A stretch of DNA of 43,682 bases from Chloroflexota bacterium (GTDB taxonomy: Bacteria; Chloroflexota; Dehalococcoidia; Lucifugimonadales; UBA3495): NCBI GenBank assembly GCA_009840135.1, contig VXOH01000138.1:1-43682 (forward strand), given 5' to 3'. Of the stretch, positions 9,644 to 18,933 are shown piece by piece; position 1 is the first letter of the stretch; the number at the start of each line of letters is the position of its first letter. The notes beneath the pieces were generated by a model that was not told where the DNA came from, made no database searches, and worked only from the letters and a program-made list of their open reading frames with translations. A program made the position numbers and the translations under genes.

Positions 9644-10387
9644 ATGGACCAAGTGAGAGAATTCATCGACAGTCGCAATAAGGGTTTCTGTATTCATTGT
9701 GGGGCGTTGATTGGGACAGAAGAATCCAGCAGGGATCACGTTCCGACAAAGGGTCTCTTGAATCCTCCTTACCCGGAGAACTTGCCGGTGGTGGAAGTAT
9801 GCCGACAATGTAATGCTGGATTCTCATCGGACGAGGAGTATCTGATCGCCTTTCTCGGCTCGGTTCTCACTGGCTCCACGAGACCTGACCCTGTTCGATT
9901 TCGTACCGCTGCGGGTATTTTGAACCGTAGCCACGTATTGAGGAGGCGGATTGACCGATCTCAAACAATCCAAGAGACCCTGTGGGGCGGCCCTGAAATC
10001 CTGTGGCGACCTGAACTTGATCGCATTGAGCGGGTGATAGTCAAGAACGCACGCGGACACATTCTCTACGAAATCGGTGAGCCAACGCTTGGTCAGCCGT
10101 CTCACGTATGGTCATGTCCAATCCCGACGATGAGAAAGCAGGACGTAGCCGAATTCGAGAATATACCTTCACTCACTGTTTGGCCAGAAGTGGGCAGTAG
10201 AATGTTTGTGCGCGGAGTTCTCACTTTCAACGACCACGAAAATGGCCAGGGAGTTTACATTGACGACGGTTGGCAAGATGTTCAAGATGCCGTGTATCGG
10301 TACGCCGTGGTTCCCTTGCATGGCCAAGTGCTGGTTAAGACCGTGATCTATGAGTACCTGGCAACCGAAGTGGCTTGGGATGTATGA
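9644..10387 (+). CDS. HNH-like Cys4 zinc protein, possible accessory of the defence operon
   Basis: CIHCG...SRDHVPTKGLL...VCRQCNAGFSSDEEY (two CxxC knuckles and DHVP). ATG 9644 preceded by AAGTAGGA; the ORF track start (TTG 9593) is less likely. Confidence 0.65.
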   Translation: MDQVREFIDSRNKGFCIHCGALIGTEESSRDHVPTKGLLNPPYPENLPVVEVCRQCNAGFSSDEEYLIAFLGSVLTGSTRPDPVRFRTAAGILNRSHVLRRRIDRSQTIQETLWGGPEILWRPELDRIERVIVKNARGHILYEIGEPTLGQPSHVWSCPIPTMRKQDVAEFENIPSLTVWPEVGSRMFVRGVLTFNDHENGQGVYIDDGWQDVQDAVYRYAVVPLHGQVLVKTVIYEYLATEVAWDV

Positions 10388-10502
10388 TACGCCTCATGGC
10401 ACAACTCTGAGCCCTACCTGGAAACTTGCGCGATGTCTTGCGGACTGAGGGCGCTGCACAGCTTCATTCTGCCGCAAATACGGGGTTTCTACGCTGCAAC
10501 GT

Positions 10503-10551
10503 CACCTCCCAGCGGAAAGTTCGCAGTTCGGCCCCTTTAGGCCCACTTTTC
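10503..10551 (+). repeat. Dispersed repeat family 1, copy A
   Basis: cacctcccagcggaaagttcgcagttcggcccctttaggcccactttt, similar to copies at 11232-11343 and 13985-14068. Confidence 0.7.
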
Positions 10552-10774
10552 GCGGCCCAATGGGACTGAATTCATAACTTTTTGACTTCGGCCGGGCTGG
10601 TCTCTTCAGCGGAGTTCATGATAGCTCGCCCCTAACTGTTTGTCCCGGTCGTGGGGCCATGACACACTCCAAACGGTAAAAGATGGTGCTGATGGTCGCA
10701 AGAACCGGTGGCCGCGGCTAGGATCATCTGGGCAGGCAGTTCCATTCAGCCGATTGCAATGGAGTGGAGGCAGA

Positions 10775-11200
10775 ATGAATAACTACAAACCCGAAGGCAT
10801 TCCAACCATCGTGCCCTATCTATATGTCAAGGGAATTCCGGAGTTCCTCGAATTTGCCCAGAAGGGATTGGGTGCAGAAATTGTCGCGAAGACCGCCGAT
10901 GACAATGGTGTCGTCTTCTACGCCACGCTAAAGTTCGACGAATCAGCCATCTTCGCTCAAGAAGCGGAAGAAACTGCGAACACCATTCCTGCTGCTCTTT
11001 ACTTTTACGTTGAGGACCTTGAATACGCATTCAACAGAGCGCTTGGAGCTGGGGCTGTATCCCTTGCCGAACCCTCAGAACATTACCACGGCGACAGAAA
11101 TGCCGCCGTGCTCGACCGATGGGGCAATCAGTGGTGGCTTGCAACTAGCATTGAAATCCTGACGGATGAGCAAGTTGCACAGAGAAGGAAGAGGGAATAA
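10775..11200 (+). CDS. VOC/glyoxalase family (PhnB-like) protein
   Basis: IPTIVPYLYVKGIPEFLEFAQKGLGAEIV...DRNAAVLDRWGNQWWLAT; ATG 10775 preceded by purine-rich GGAGTGGAGGCAGA. Confidence 0.85.
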   Translation: MNNYKPEGIPTIVPYLYVKGIPEFLEFAQKGLGAEIVAKTADDNGVVFYATLKFDESAIFAQEAEETANTIPAALYFYVEDLEYAFNRALGAGAVSLAEPSEHYHGDRNAAVLDRWGNQWWLATSIEILTDEQVAQRRKRE

Positions 11201-11231
11201 GTGCGGTCCTCCCGTGAACCTTCCAGCAGAG

Positions 11232-11343
11232 TCTTCCACTGGAAGGTTCGCAATTCAGTATTGCGGGCCCACCAAGCTGGAATCCTTATATCAGGACCTC
11301 CCACCGGAAAGTTCGCAATACGGTAAACTTAGGCCCACCAAGG
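11232..11343 (+). repeat. Dispersed repeat family 1, copies B and C in tandem (~67-bp period)
   Basis: tcttccactggaaggttcgcaattcagtattgcgggcccaccaag followed by acctcccaccggaaagttcgcaatacggtaaacttaggcccaccaag. Confidence 0.75.
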
Positions 11344-11566
11344 TGCGTGGTAAACAGAGCCGTCTTTGAGCTTTGGACCGGCGCGCTGTGAACCAACCAC
11401 TGTCACAGCTCAGCGGGATGTTAAGTCGCCCTCTTTCCATACCAATACTGGCGCCGGTTTTGCGGGCCAGGACTACCTGGCGCAGTCCGCTCGCGACTTC
11501 AGATGCACTACTATCGCTGTCTATTCAGCGTCAAACACAAGCCCATTCCGCCCTGCTGGCCAACAG

Positions 11567-12370
11567 TCACTGTCTGTCGGGGAAAGGTGAGCCGGTGATG
11601 AGCCCGTTGCCGCGCCGGGTGGCCCCGTTACTGAAGTGAGCAGTTATCACATAGAGGTGCATCTCAACGTCGGAGGCGAGCAGGTTATGGGTGTTGTCGT
11701 CCACATACTGTTGCGTCAACCGATCGGTTGCGCTCTGCGGGTTGTCCGGGTGCGCTTCGGTCTGGCTGCCTGGAATCCTTAGAGCCTGAACTTGGACGTT
11801 ATGTTTGGGTCCCGGGGCCAACAGGGAGTCGGTCCAGGACGTGGACGTCCAGTCGTCGTCCAACCGCTCTACCGACGTCGGCGCCCCCGAAGGGTCTTCG
11901 TGGACATTGGAGATGCCATTGCAGGACCAGGCCCATCGGGTCACTACCCCCGCGCTGTCCCTTTCAGCCGCCCGGGGTCTGCAACTGGTCACATCCGGCG
12001 CGGTGTGTTCCCAGTGGTTTACAGCGGCGCCGTCGGCTTCGAGCTGGAAGTTGTCGCGGTACATGAACCGGAGCCTCTGGATGTTGTAGCGTTCCACGTT
12101 GCTCTGCCGGTTGGCCCACTTACTCCAGTTGATGTGGTATGTCCCGTCGGCCATGGTGGTGGTGACGGAGAAGGAATTTCTCTTGCATAACACCGCACGC
12201 CCCGCGGCCAGTTCCTCTCTGCACTCCTCCATGGTCGCCGGACTGTCGTTGGCCTGACCCAGCGCCGGCGGCGGCGACAGCGCCGCGAAAGCAGCCGCGG
12301 TAAAGAGCGAAGCAATTAGCAAGACCAGAACCAAACGGGTGTTGGAAACGAACGATCCAATGCCATGCAT
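11567..12370 (-). CDS. Secreted/membrane-anchored protein of unknown function
   Basis: MHGIGSFVSNTRLVLVLLIASLFTAAAFAALSPPPALGQA signal peptide. On the minus strand, AGGAGGT lies just upstream of ATG 12370. Confidence 0.7.
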   Translation of the reverse strand: MHGIGSFVSNTRLVLVLLIASLFTAAAFAALSPPPALGQANDSPATMEECREELAAGRAVLCKRNSFSVTTTMADGTYHINWSKWANRQSNVERYNIQRLRFMYRDNFQLEADGAAVNHWEHTAPDVTSCRPRAAERDSAGVVTRWAWSCNGISNVHEDPSGAPTSVERLDDDWTSTSWTDSLLAPGPKHNVQVQALRIPGSQTEAHPDNPQSATDRLTQQYVDDNTHNLLASDVEMHLYVITAHFSNGATRRGNGLITGSPFPDRQ

Positions 12371-12530
12371 GTTGTCGTACCTCCTGTATAATGTAGGCAG
12401 TTGTTCAGAGGCGTTCATTACCTCGTTCCTTCTTGCTGACCTCCGCTGCGATAGTAGCGTGTGCATGAAGACAAGTCTGTGCATTGCAGCTTTTTTTGAC
12501 ATCCCAAAGGTGGAATGTGCGTGCTGACCA

Positions 12531-13856
12531 ATGTGGAGTCGTAACGAGCAGCGGGCCAGAGCAGCCCAGGTAGGCCTATTGATGAGGTCTTACCGCGAGT
12601 CCTTTTCGCCCGGCGGCGGTCGGCGAGGGTTGACGCAGGAAGCCCTTTTGGAAAGGATGGGGTCGGTAGACAATGACTATGCGGAGCGGTTTAGCCACGC
12701 CACCGTATCGCGGTGGGAATCCGGCAACACCCGCCCCACTCTTCAGAGGCTGAGAGTCTTCGGTGAAGCGCTGAATCTGTCGCCCACTGAGATAGCCGGC
12801 CTCGTGTTGCTGGCAGGGCTGGCAACCGACTTCCAGACGGCATTGGGCCACGTTACCGGGAGTCGTTCCGGCGCCGCCAGACTCGGAGAGATGCCTGACC
12901 GGGGACCGGCTTCCCGCGTCGGAAACGAGTCCCGAGCAAAGCCGTCGAGAAAGACTCGCTCAATGCTTGAGCACGGAGTCCGTTTTGGGATTCTGAGGGT
13001 TTTCCCTCTGGGCCTGTGCATTGTTGGCGGGTATGCGCTTTCCCTGTTCGGCTGGAACAGCGGCTGGATGCCCACAGCCTACATCGTTTTCACCATCGGG
13101 ATCGTTCTGGCGCAAGGGTTCCTGCTCGGCGACCGCGAGACTGGCCTACGGGAGTTCTTCTGGGTCTCGCTGTTTTTCCTGTTGACCACCCCGCTCCTGC
13201 AGTTTTCCCGGATACACACAGACCACTACGGCTTCTATACAATCGGGAGCCTCGCCGGCACAAACATGCCCTACATGCTGGCCCTGCTCCTGAACCTTCT
13301 GATCGCATCTACTGCCGGGCTGGTGTTTCAGTTGCTATGGAGGCATCAATACTCAGGCGCCAGCGACGGCGCCAGCGCCCTCCGCCGGGCGGCATTTGTA
13401 GTGCTGCCGCCGGTGATTTTCGCTTACGTCACGGTCGTCGTGATCACCAATATTTCGGTAGCCGTACACTTGACGGTCCTGTTGCCGGTGTTGGGCGTTG
13501 CCTTCGTTGCCCTCCTGGTACTGCGGGACCCGGCCTTCAACCCCAACGAGCGGGACCGGTTGTTCCTGCTCTCTACAACGTCGGTTCTTGCGATGATCTC
13601 GGGAGTTTTGGGGATAGGCGCCATTCTGGCGATATACTTGTCGCCGGACCTGCCCAGCGTTCTCCCGGACCACAATCTACTGTGGTCCTGGGAAATCAAC
13701 CTCGCGGGGCTGGGCTTTTCCCGGGAAGAGGCGCTGGACCGTATGAACGTAGGTTACGTGTGGCACGCGACATGGGTCTTCGGCTATATGTTCTTCCTGG
13801 TCTTCGGCAGGCTGATGGTGTCCCTCTATCGCGTTGACGGCAGCCGAAGACGATAG
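12531..13856 (+). CDS. XRE-type HTH domain fused to multi-pass membrane domain
   Basis: N-terminal GLTQEALLERMGS...SHATVSRWESGNTRPTLQRLRVFGEALNLSPTEI, followed by about 7-8 hydrophobic helices. Start codon uncertain. Confidence 0.85.
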   Translation: MWSRNEQRARAAQVGLLMRSYRESFSPGGGRRGLTQEALLERMGSVDNDYAERFSHATVSRWESGNTRPTLQRLRVFGEALNLSPTEIAGLVLLAGLATDFQTALGHVTGSRSGAARLGEMPDRGPASRVGNESRAKPSRKTRSMLEHGVRFGILRVFPLGLCIVGGYALSLFGWNSGWMPTAYIVFTIGIVLAQGFLLGDRETGLREFFWVSLFFLLTTPLLQFSRIHTDHYGFYTIGSLAGTNMPYMLALLLNLLIASTAGLVFQLLWRHQYSGASDGASALRRAAFVVLPPVIFAYVTVVVITNISVAVHLTVLLPVLGVAFVALLVLRDPAFNPNERDRLFLLSTTSVLAMISGVLGIGAILAIYLSPDLPSVLPDHNLLWSWEINLAGLGFSREEALDRMNVGYVWHATWVFGYMFFLVFGRLMVSLYRVDGSRRR

Positions 13857-13984
13857 GTTTGCGATGGTCGGTGAATCGCCCTTTGTTGACCGCGATATGG
13901 AATGGTTTTGACCTGTGTCGTTCTCCATCGTTAAGGTCCACCACCTACGGCAGACGGAACCATCTCCAAAGTGTGTATGATCCT

Positions 13985-14068
13985 GCCAGGGCCCACCAAA
14001 CCGAAATCGTCATATTTGGACCTACCACCGAAAAGTTCCCAATACGGTACACTTAGGCCCACTTTTCC
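13985..14068 (+). repeat. Dispersed repeat family 1, copy D
   Basis: gggcccaccaaaccgaaatcgtcatatttggacctaccaccgaaaagttcccaatacggtacacttaggcccacttttcc aligns along its length with 11263-11340. Confidence 0.8.
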
Positions 14069-14218
14069 AATAGAGACATACCGACCTTCATTTCCCACCT
14101 TGTGGGGGTAATACGCCTGTGGGCCAGGGCCGCGGGAGGATTTGTAAACCCTCATTGGCTTGCCGCAGACCTGAAATCGTCCAAGTGCAGTCTTCAATAA
14201 CAATAGCAATGGAGGCCA

Positions 14219-15016
14219 ATGTTGCACGGCCCGAACGAGATACGGGAGCAGATTATCCAGTCGACCTCTTTTCCCCGCTCGTCTAAGTACGATGCCGACT
14301 GGGTCCTGGAAAATATGATGGGGCCGAATCCTTTGTGGCTGACGGAGTCCCTGGCGGCGTGCATGGACCTGAAGTCCGGAATGCGCGTTCTTGATATGGG
14401 CTGCGGCAAGGGACTAAGCTCCATATTCCTGGCCAGGGAGTTCGGGGTCCAGGTTTGGGCAACGGACCTGTGGATAGACGCCAGCGACAATTTTGAGCGC
14501 ATCTGCGATGCCGGCGTTGAAGACAGAGTGTTCCCTATTCATGCCGAAGCACACGCCCTGCCCTTCGCCGACGGATTTTTCGATGCAATGGTGAGCGTGG
14601 ACGCTTATCATTACTTCGGCACCGACGACCTTTACCTGGAGAATCACATGGCCCGTTTGGTCAGGCCCGCCGGACAGATGGGGATTGTAGTACCCGGCCT
14701 GGTCGAAGAACTGCCCTGCGACCAGGCTCCGGAACACCTCCGGGAATACTGGGAGCCGGCGTTTTTCAGCCTGCACAGCCCGGCCTGGTGGAAAAGGCAC
14801 TGGGAGCGAAGCGGGTTGGTGACCGTCGAACTCTCCGACATGGCGCCCGACGGGTGGAGGCTATGGATGGAGTCGGACCTGCTATGGTCGGAACGGCTGG
14901 GCAAGCCCAGCGATGAGGCCGACATGCTGGCCCTGGACCGGGGAACAACCCTGGGGTTTACCCGTATGGTAGGCCGCAGGAACGAAAGGCCAGTGGCGCG
15001 GCTGGACGCTTTGTAG
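14219..15016 (+). CDS. Class I SAM-dependent methyltransferase
   Basis: MRVLDMGCGKGLSSIFLAREFGVQVWATDLW...ALPFADGFFDAMVSVDAYHYF; GGAGG SD 3 nt before ATG. Confidence 0.88.
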   Translation: MLHGPNEIREQIIQSTSFPRSSKYDADWVLENMMGPNPLWLTESLAACMDLKSGMRVLDMGCGKGLSSIFLAREFGVQVWATDLWIDASDNFERICDAGVEDRVFPIHAEAHALPFADGFFDAMVSVDAYHYFGTDDLYLENHMARLVRPAGQMGIVVPGLVEELPCDQAPEHLREYWEPAFFSLHSPAWWKRHWERSGLVTVELSDMAPDGWRLWMESDLLWSERLGKPSDEADMLALDRGTTLGFTRMVGRRNERPVARLDAL

Positions 15017-15091
15017 CCAGGGCCGGTAAGTTACACCCGCTGGATTCCCAATCTATCCAGCACACGCCAAGCTCATTTCGGAGTAAAGCAC

Positions 15092-15562
15092 ATGCCCGAA
15101 AAGAAGCCCAGGAGAAATGCCACGATGAAGGAGCGGCCGCCCCTGCCCGTGAACGAAAACGGCGTGGCGATACTATCGGGCGGCAATCCCCAGATAGCCA
15201 GGGGCGACGGCGACAAACCGGTACAGATGTACATTGCCAACATGCCCGAGTGGAAGCGGGAAGTGGGCCGGCAGCTAGACGACCTGATTGTCCGCACCGT
15301 CCCCAACGTCCGCAAAGCGGTGCGGTGGAACTCCCCCTTCTACGGCGTCGATGGCCAAGGGTGGTTCATCAGCTACCACGTCTTCGCCCGCTACGTAAAG
15401 GTAACCTTCCTCAAAGGCAAGTCCCTGGACCCCCTGCCTCCCATAGACTCCAAGGACCCGGACGCCCGTTATTACCACATTTTCGAGGATGGAATGGACA
15501 AGGCGCAGATGGAGGAGTGGGTGCGGCAGGCGGCGGCGGTGCCGGGGTGGGACGGGTTCTAG
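15092..15562 (+). CDS. DUF1801 (YdhG-like) domain protein
   Basis: MPEWKREVGRQLDDLIVRTVPNVRKAVRWNSPFYGVDGQGWFISYHVFARYVKVTFLKG matches the DUF1801 pattern. Confidence 0.75.
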   Translation: MPEKKPRRNATMKERPPLPVNENGVAILSGGNPQIARGDGDKPVQMYIANMPEWKREVGRQLDDLIVRTVPNVRKAVRWNSPFYGVDGQGWFISYHVFARYVKVTFLKGKSLDPLPPIDSKDPDARYYHIFEDGMDKAQMEEWVRQAAAVPGWDGF

Positions 15563-15594
15563 GGGGAAGTGGTAATTTGGTGCCTACGAATCAA

Positions 15595-16194
15595 ATGGAG
15601 CCGAACTCAAGAAAGCGAACATCTCGAAAATCCCCTCTTACAATCTCTTTCATTGTCGGGATGTTGGACGGTTCAGCCGAATTGGACACTCGAGGTAACG
15701 AACAACGTAAAAGAGAAGCCTATACTTTAGGAAGCATTGGTGAGGAGAGTATTGAGATCCAGGGCACGAAGTATCAAGTCATTAAGCTTCCCCCTAATTC
15801 CTGGTCTTTAGGGGTTACACTCTCCGCCCAAATTCTAGCAGGACAAGCTGCGGAGCTAGCACTCAAATATGCATACGAGCAGGAAAACCCTTCCAAGACA
15901 GCTCCGCAAATTCATAGGTTGGACTCCTTGTACTTCAAACTTGGGGAAGAGACGAGAAGGAACGTCGAAGACGATTTTGCGACCCGCAAGGAGCGACACA
16001 GTAACTTTATATGGCCCGGGTGGGAAACGGCGAAGGAGGTGTTCTATTCTGCCAGAGACTACCCGGTTTGGGCCAGATACGCTACCGAGGAACAGCACCA
16101 ACCAAGGGAGTTTCAGCCTATACTCTTGAGAGAAGCTGTTTGCAGCGTCTTAGCTTCAATGGGCTACAATGTTCGCTGGGGAGTTGGCTCCTAA
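15595..16194 (+). CDS. Hypothetical protein, possibly HEPN-like
   Basis: GQAAELALKYAYEQENPSKTAPQIHRLDSLYFKLGEETRR...VFYSARDYPVWARYATEE resembles a HEPN helical bundle. Start ATG 15595 or GTG 15580. Confidence 0.5.
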   Translation: MEPNSRKRTSRKSPLTISFIVGMLDGSAELDTRGNEQRKREAYTLGSIGEESIEIQGTKYQVIKLPPNSWSLGVTLSAQILAGQAAELALKYAYEQENPSKTAPQIHRLDSLYFKLGEETRRNVEDDFATRKERHSNFIWPGWETAKEVFYSARDYPVWARYATEEQHQPREFQPILLREAVCSVLASMGYNVRWGVGS

Positions 16195-16235
16195 TCTGTC
16201 TCATCTACTGAAAATAGTATAGTTGGTGTTCAAAA

Positions 16236-16490
16236 ATGCATGAATGGACTCTCCAAGACGCAAAAAATAAACCTGGCCAGCTGATAGACGCCGCCCTTGC
16301 CGGCGAACCCCAGCATGTCCTTGTGCAGGGTCAGCGCGCAGTGGTCATCTTGTCAGCCGCCGAATACGATCGTCTCCGCCAACTGGAAGAGTCTCACCCA
16401 CCCAGCTTCAGCGGATTACTGCTCGAATTACCCCAGGACGACCAGGAATTTGACCGGCCAAACATCACTCCGAGGGCATTGGACTTATAG
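16236..16490 (+). CDS. Phd/YefM-family antitoxin-like protein
   Basis: MHEWTLQDAKNKPGQLIDAALAGEPQHVLVQGQRAVVILSAAEYDRL. Confidence 0.88.
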   Translation: MHEWTLQDAKNKPGQLIDAALAGEPQHVLVQGQRAVVILSAAEYDRLRQLEESHPPSFSGLLLELPQDDQEFDRPNITPRALDL

Positions 16491-16529
16491 ACCCTGTCCG
16501 AAAAGCATACTCTCCAAAAGGAGCCAACC

Positions 16530-17366
16530 ATGACCACCACCACCAAACCCGTAGCCGTCGTCATCGGCGCAACCTCCAAGTGGCAGGCCGATGGCCGCAA
16601 TACCCAGCTCATTCATGGCGGGGCTATTGACGACAGCGACCTGCCCGTGGGCATACGCTTCGGCGTGGGCGGGGCCATTGCCCAGAAGTTTGCCCAGGAG
16701 GGTTTTCTGACCGTCCTCACCACCCGCAACGCCGCCAACGCCGCCTCCCTGAACGCCGCCATCCGCGAGCAGGGCGGCGACACCCTCATCGTCGAGTTGG
16801 ACCTGGCGTCGCCCGATTCCATTTCCGAGGCTTTTGCCCAGATAAGGGCCGAGGCCGGCGATCCCCTGGTGCTGGTGTACAACGCTGGGTACCTGGAGGG
16901 GCGCGATTTGCCGCCGGAGATGGAACTGCTGGAGCACATGCCTTACGAGATGTTCGAGACGGCCCAGCACATCTCCAGCAGCGGCCCCTTCCTGGTGGCC
17001 AAGGAGGTGCTGCCCGCCATGCGGGAACGAGGCGCCGGCTCAATACTGTTCTCCAACAATCCGGCCTCGCTGCGGGGCCGCAAGCGCTACACGGGGCAGT
17101 CCCTGTACTATCCCCGGGTGATGATGCGGACCCTGTCCCAGACCCTGACCGAGGAATACTCGGAATACGGGGTGCATGTTGCCAACGTGGTGATTGACGG
17201 GACTATAGACTCGCCGGGCACCCGGGCCCGGGCCGGCCAGGACCCGGAACTGCTGGTCAATCCCATGGCCATTGCTGACGCTTTCTACTACCTGCACTCC
17301 CAGGACAAGTCCTGCTGGAGCCACGAAATTCAGCTGACGCCGTACGCGGCCAAACCGGCTTACTGA
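16530..17366 (+). CDS. Atypical SDR-family oxidoreductase
   Basis: VAVVIGATS-(insert)-GVGGAIAQKFAQEGFLTVLTTRN, VYNAGY, Rossmann pattern; AAAAGGAG SD upstream. Confidence 0.8.
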   Translation: MTTTTKPVAVVIGATSKWQADGRNTQLIHGGAIDDSDLPVGIRFGVGGAIAQKFAQEGFLTVLTTRNAANAASLNAAIREQGGDTLIVELDLASPDSISEAFAQIRAEAGDPLVLVYNAGYLEGRDLPPEMELLEHMPYEMFETAQHISSSGPFLVAKEVLPAMRERGAGSILFSNNPASLRGRKRYTGQSLYYPRVMMRTLSQTLTEEYSEYGVHVANVVIDGTIDSPGTRARAGQDPELLVNPMAIADAFYYLHSQDKSCWSHEIQLTPYAAKPAY

Positions 17367-17451
17367 GGGTTGCTTGTCACCCTCATCCTGGCCTTCTTCC
17401 ATAAAGAGCTGGCAGGGGTATGTATTTAGAACAGTCATCGCACCTTTAGTT

Positions 17452-17563
17452 TGTCATTCTGAACGAAGTGAAGAATCTAAAATGAGAGCCTTTCGACGAC
17501 TTTCGGAATAGCGAGGTCATCTCTGCTTGCGACCTTAGATCCTTCGCTCCGCTCAGGATGACA
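17452..17563. repeat. Imperfect inverted-repeat element (REP/MITE-like)
   Basis: Left arm tgtcattctgaacgaagtgaagaatct (17452-17478) and right arm agatccttcgctccgctcaggatgaca (17537-17563) are reverse complements with a few mismatches. Confidence 0.8.
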
Positions 17564-17671
17564 TATAGAGGGCGATTCTTATCTGGAATCCCACAGTACA
17601 TACCCCTGTCAGTCCATAGAGAGGGAAAGGACTTATACTGAAGGTTCATAGTTACTGGAAGGAGCAAACCA

Positions 17672-18736
17672 ATGGACGTGGGAATGATGATGATCTTCTC
17701 CAGCTACGGCTGGGAAGAGGGTTCGGACGGCCAGATGTGGGAAGAGGAACTGCGGCTGGCGGAGATTGCCGCCGATTCCGGCTTTGACTGCCTCTGGTCC
17801 GCCGAGCACCATTTCAACGACTATTCCTTTGTCCCCGACAACCTGCAGTTGATGACCCACGTGGCCGCCAAACACCCGGACATTGACGTGGGGACTGCTG
17901 CGGTGATCCTGCCCTGGCACAACCCGCTGCGGGTGGCGGAAAACGCCGCCGTTCTGGACATGCTTAGCGGCGGACGATTGCGCCTGGGATTCGGGCGAGG
18001 CCTGGCCCGGCGGGAGTTCGAGACCTTCGGCATCAGCATGGACGAGTCCCGTGACCGTTTTGACGAAGCGGCTCCCATGATCGTGGACGCCCTGCGAACG
18101 GGCTACATTGAGGGCCAGGGCCCCTATTACCCCCAGCTGCGGACGGAGATACGGCCGCGCCCCCAGCACTCCTTTGACGGGCGCATCTACGCCGTGGCCG
18201 CCAGCGACGAGTCGGTCTTGTCGGCGGCGCAGCTGGGCGCCCACATCATTATGTTCGCCGACCGTCCCTGGGAAATGCGTATGCCGGGCATCGAAAGAGG
18301 TCGGGCCCTGCACCGCGAGTTCCACGGCGCCGAGCCGCCGGCCCTGATGATTACCGAGTTCGTCATTTGCGGCGAGGACCTGGCCCAGTGCGAGGCAGAG
18401 GCCCGCCAGTACCAGGGCAAGTTCGTGGAGAGCAACTTCTACCATTACGAGTTCCTGGGAGACCATTTTCGGGGTGTGAAGGGGTACGATGCCTACCAGC
18501 AGAAGGCCGAAATTGCCCGCTCCACCGGCCTGGAGGGAGCGGTGGAAGGCTTTATGAAGGCGGCCAGTTGGGGTACTCCGGACAAGATTCTGCGGGGACT
18601 GGAGGACCGCAAGGAACTGTTAGGCGAGTTTGAGCTGAATGTGGCCTTCCGTTTTGGCGGAACCCCGCCCGATGTGGCGGAGCGCAGCCTGAAGCTGTTC
18701 GCAGAAGAGGTGCTGCCCGTCCTCAAGTCCTGGTAG
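17672..18736 (+). CDS. Luciferase-like (LLM class) flavin-dependent oxidoreductase
   Basis: FDCLWSAEHHFNDYSFVPDNLQLMTHVAAKHPDIDVGTAAVILPWHNPLRVAENAAVLDMLSGGRLRLGFGRG. Confidence 0.92.
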   Translation: MDVGMMMIFSSYGWEEGSDGQMWEEELRLAEIAADSGFDCLWSAEHHFNDYSFVPDNLQLMTHVAAKHPDIDVGTAAVILPWHNPLRVAENAAVLDMLSGGRLRLGFGRGLARREFETFGISMDESRDRFDEAAPMIVDALRTGYIEGQGPYYPQLRTEIRPRPQHSFDGRIYAVAASDESVLSAAQLGAHIIMFADRPWEMRMPGIERGRALHREFHGAEPPALMITEFVICGEDLAQCEAEARQYQGKFVESNFYHYEFLGDHFRGVKGYDAYQQKAEIARSTGLEGAVEGFMKAASWGTPDKILRGLEDRKELLGEFELNVAFRFGGTPPDVAERSLKLFAEEVLPVLKSW

Positions 18737-18933
18737 AAAATCGAGCTCTTTCGGCCCTTCTGCCTGCGGTCCCGACGTGGGGACTGCCTTAAGCACATAC
18801 CTGAGTGGAAGCGTCCCTCATCCCCAATGCCCCACCCAAAACTCCTCCCCTTGCCCGTTGTTTTCGTTCCGATTGGAAGCAACTGGCGAGTCTGCTATTC
18901 TCAATGTAGTCTCTGTCGAATTCGAGGTAGCTT

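Noticed and set aside
10503-14068. Integron attC array
   Set aside because: Repeats lack recognisable attC R'/R'' core sites and intervening genes are not uniformly oriented; no integrase is seen in the window.
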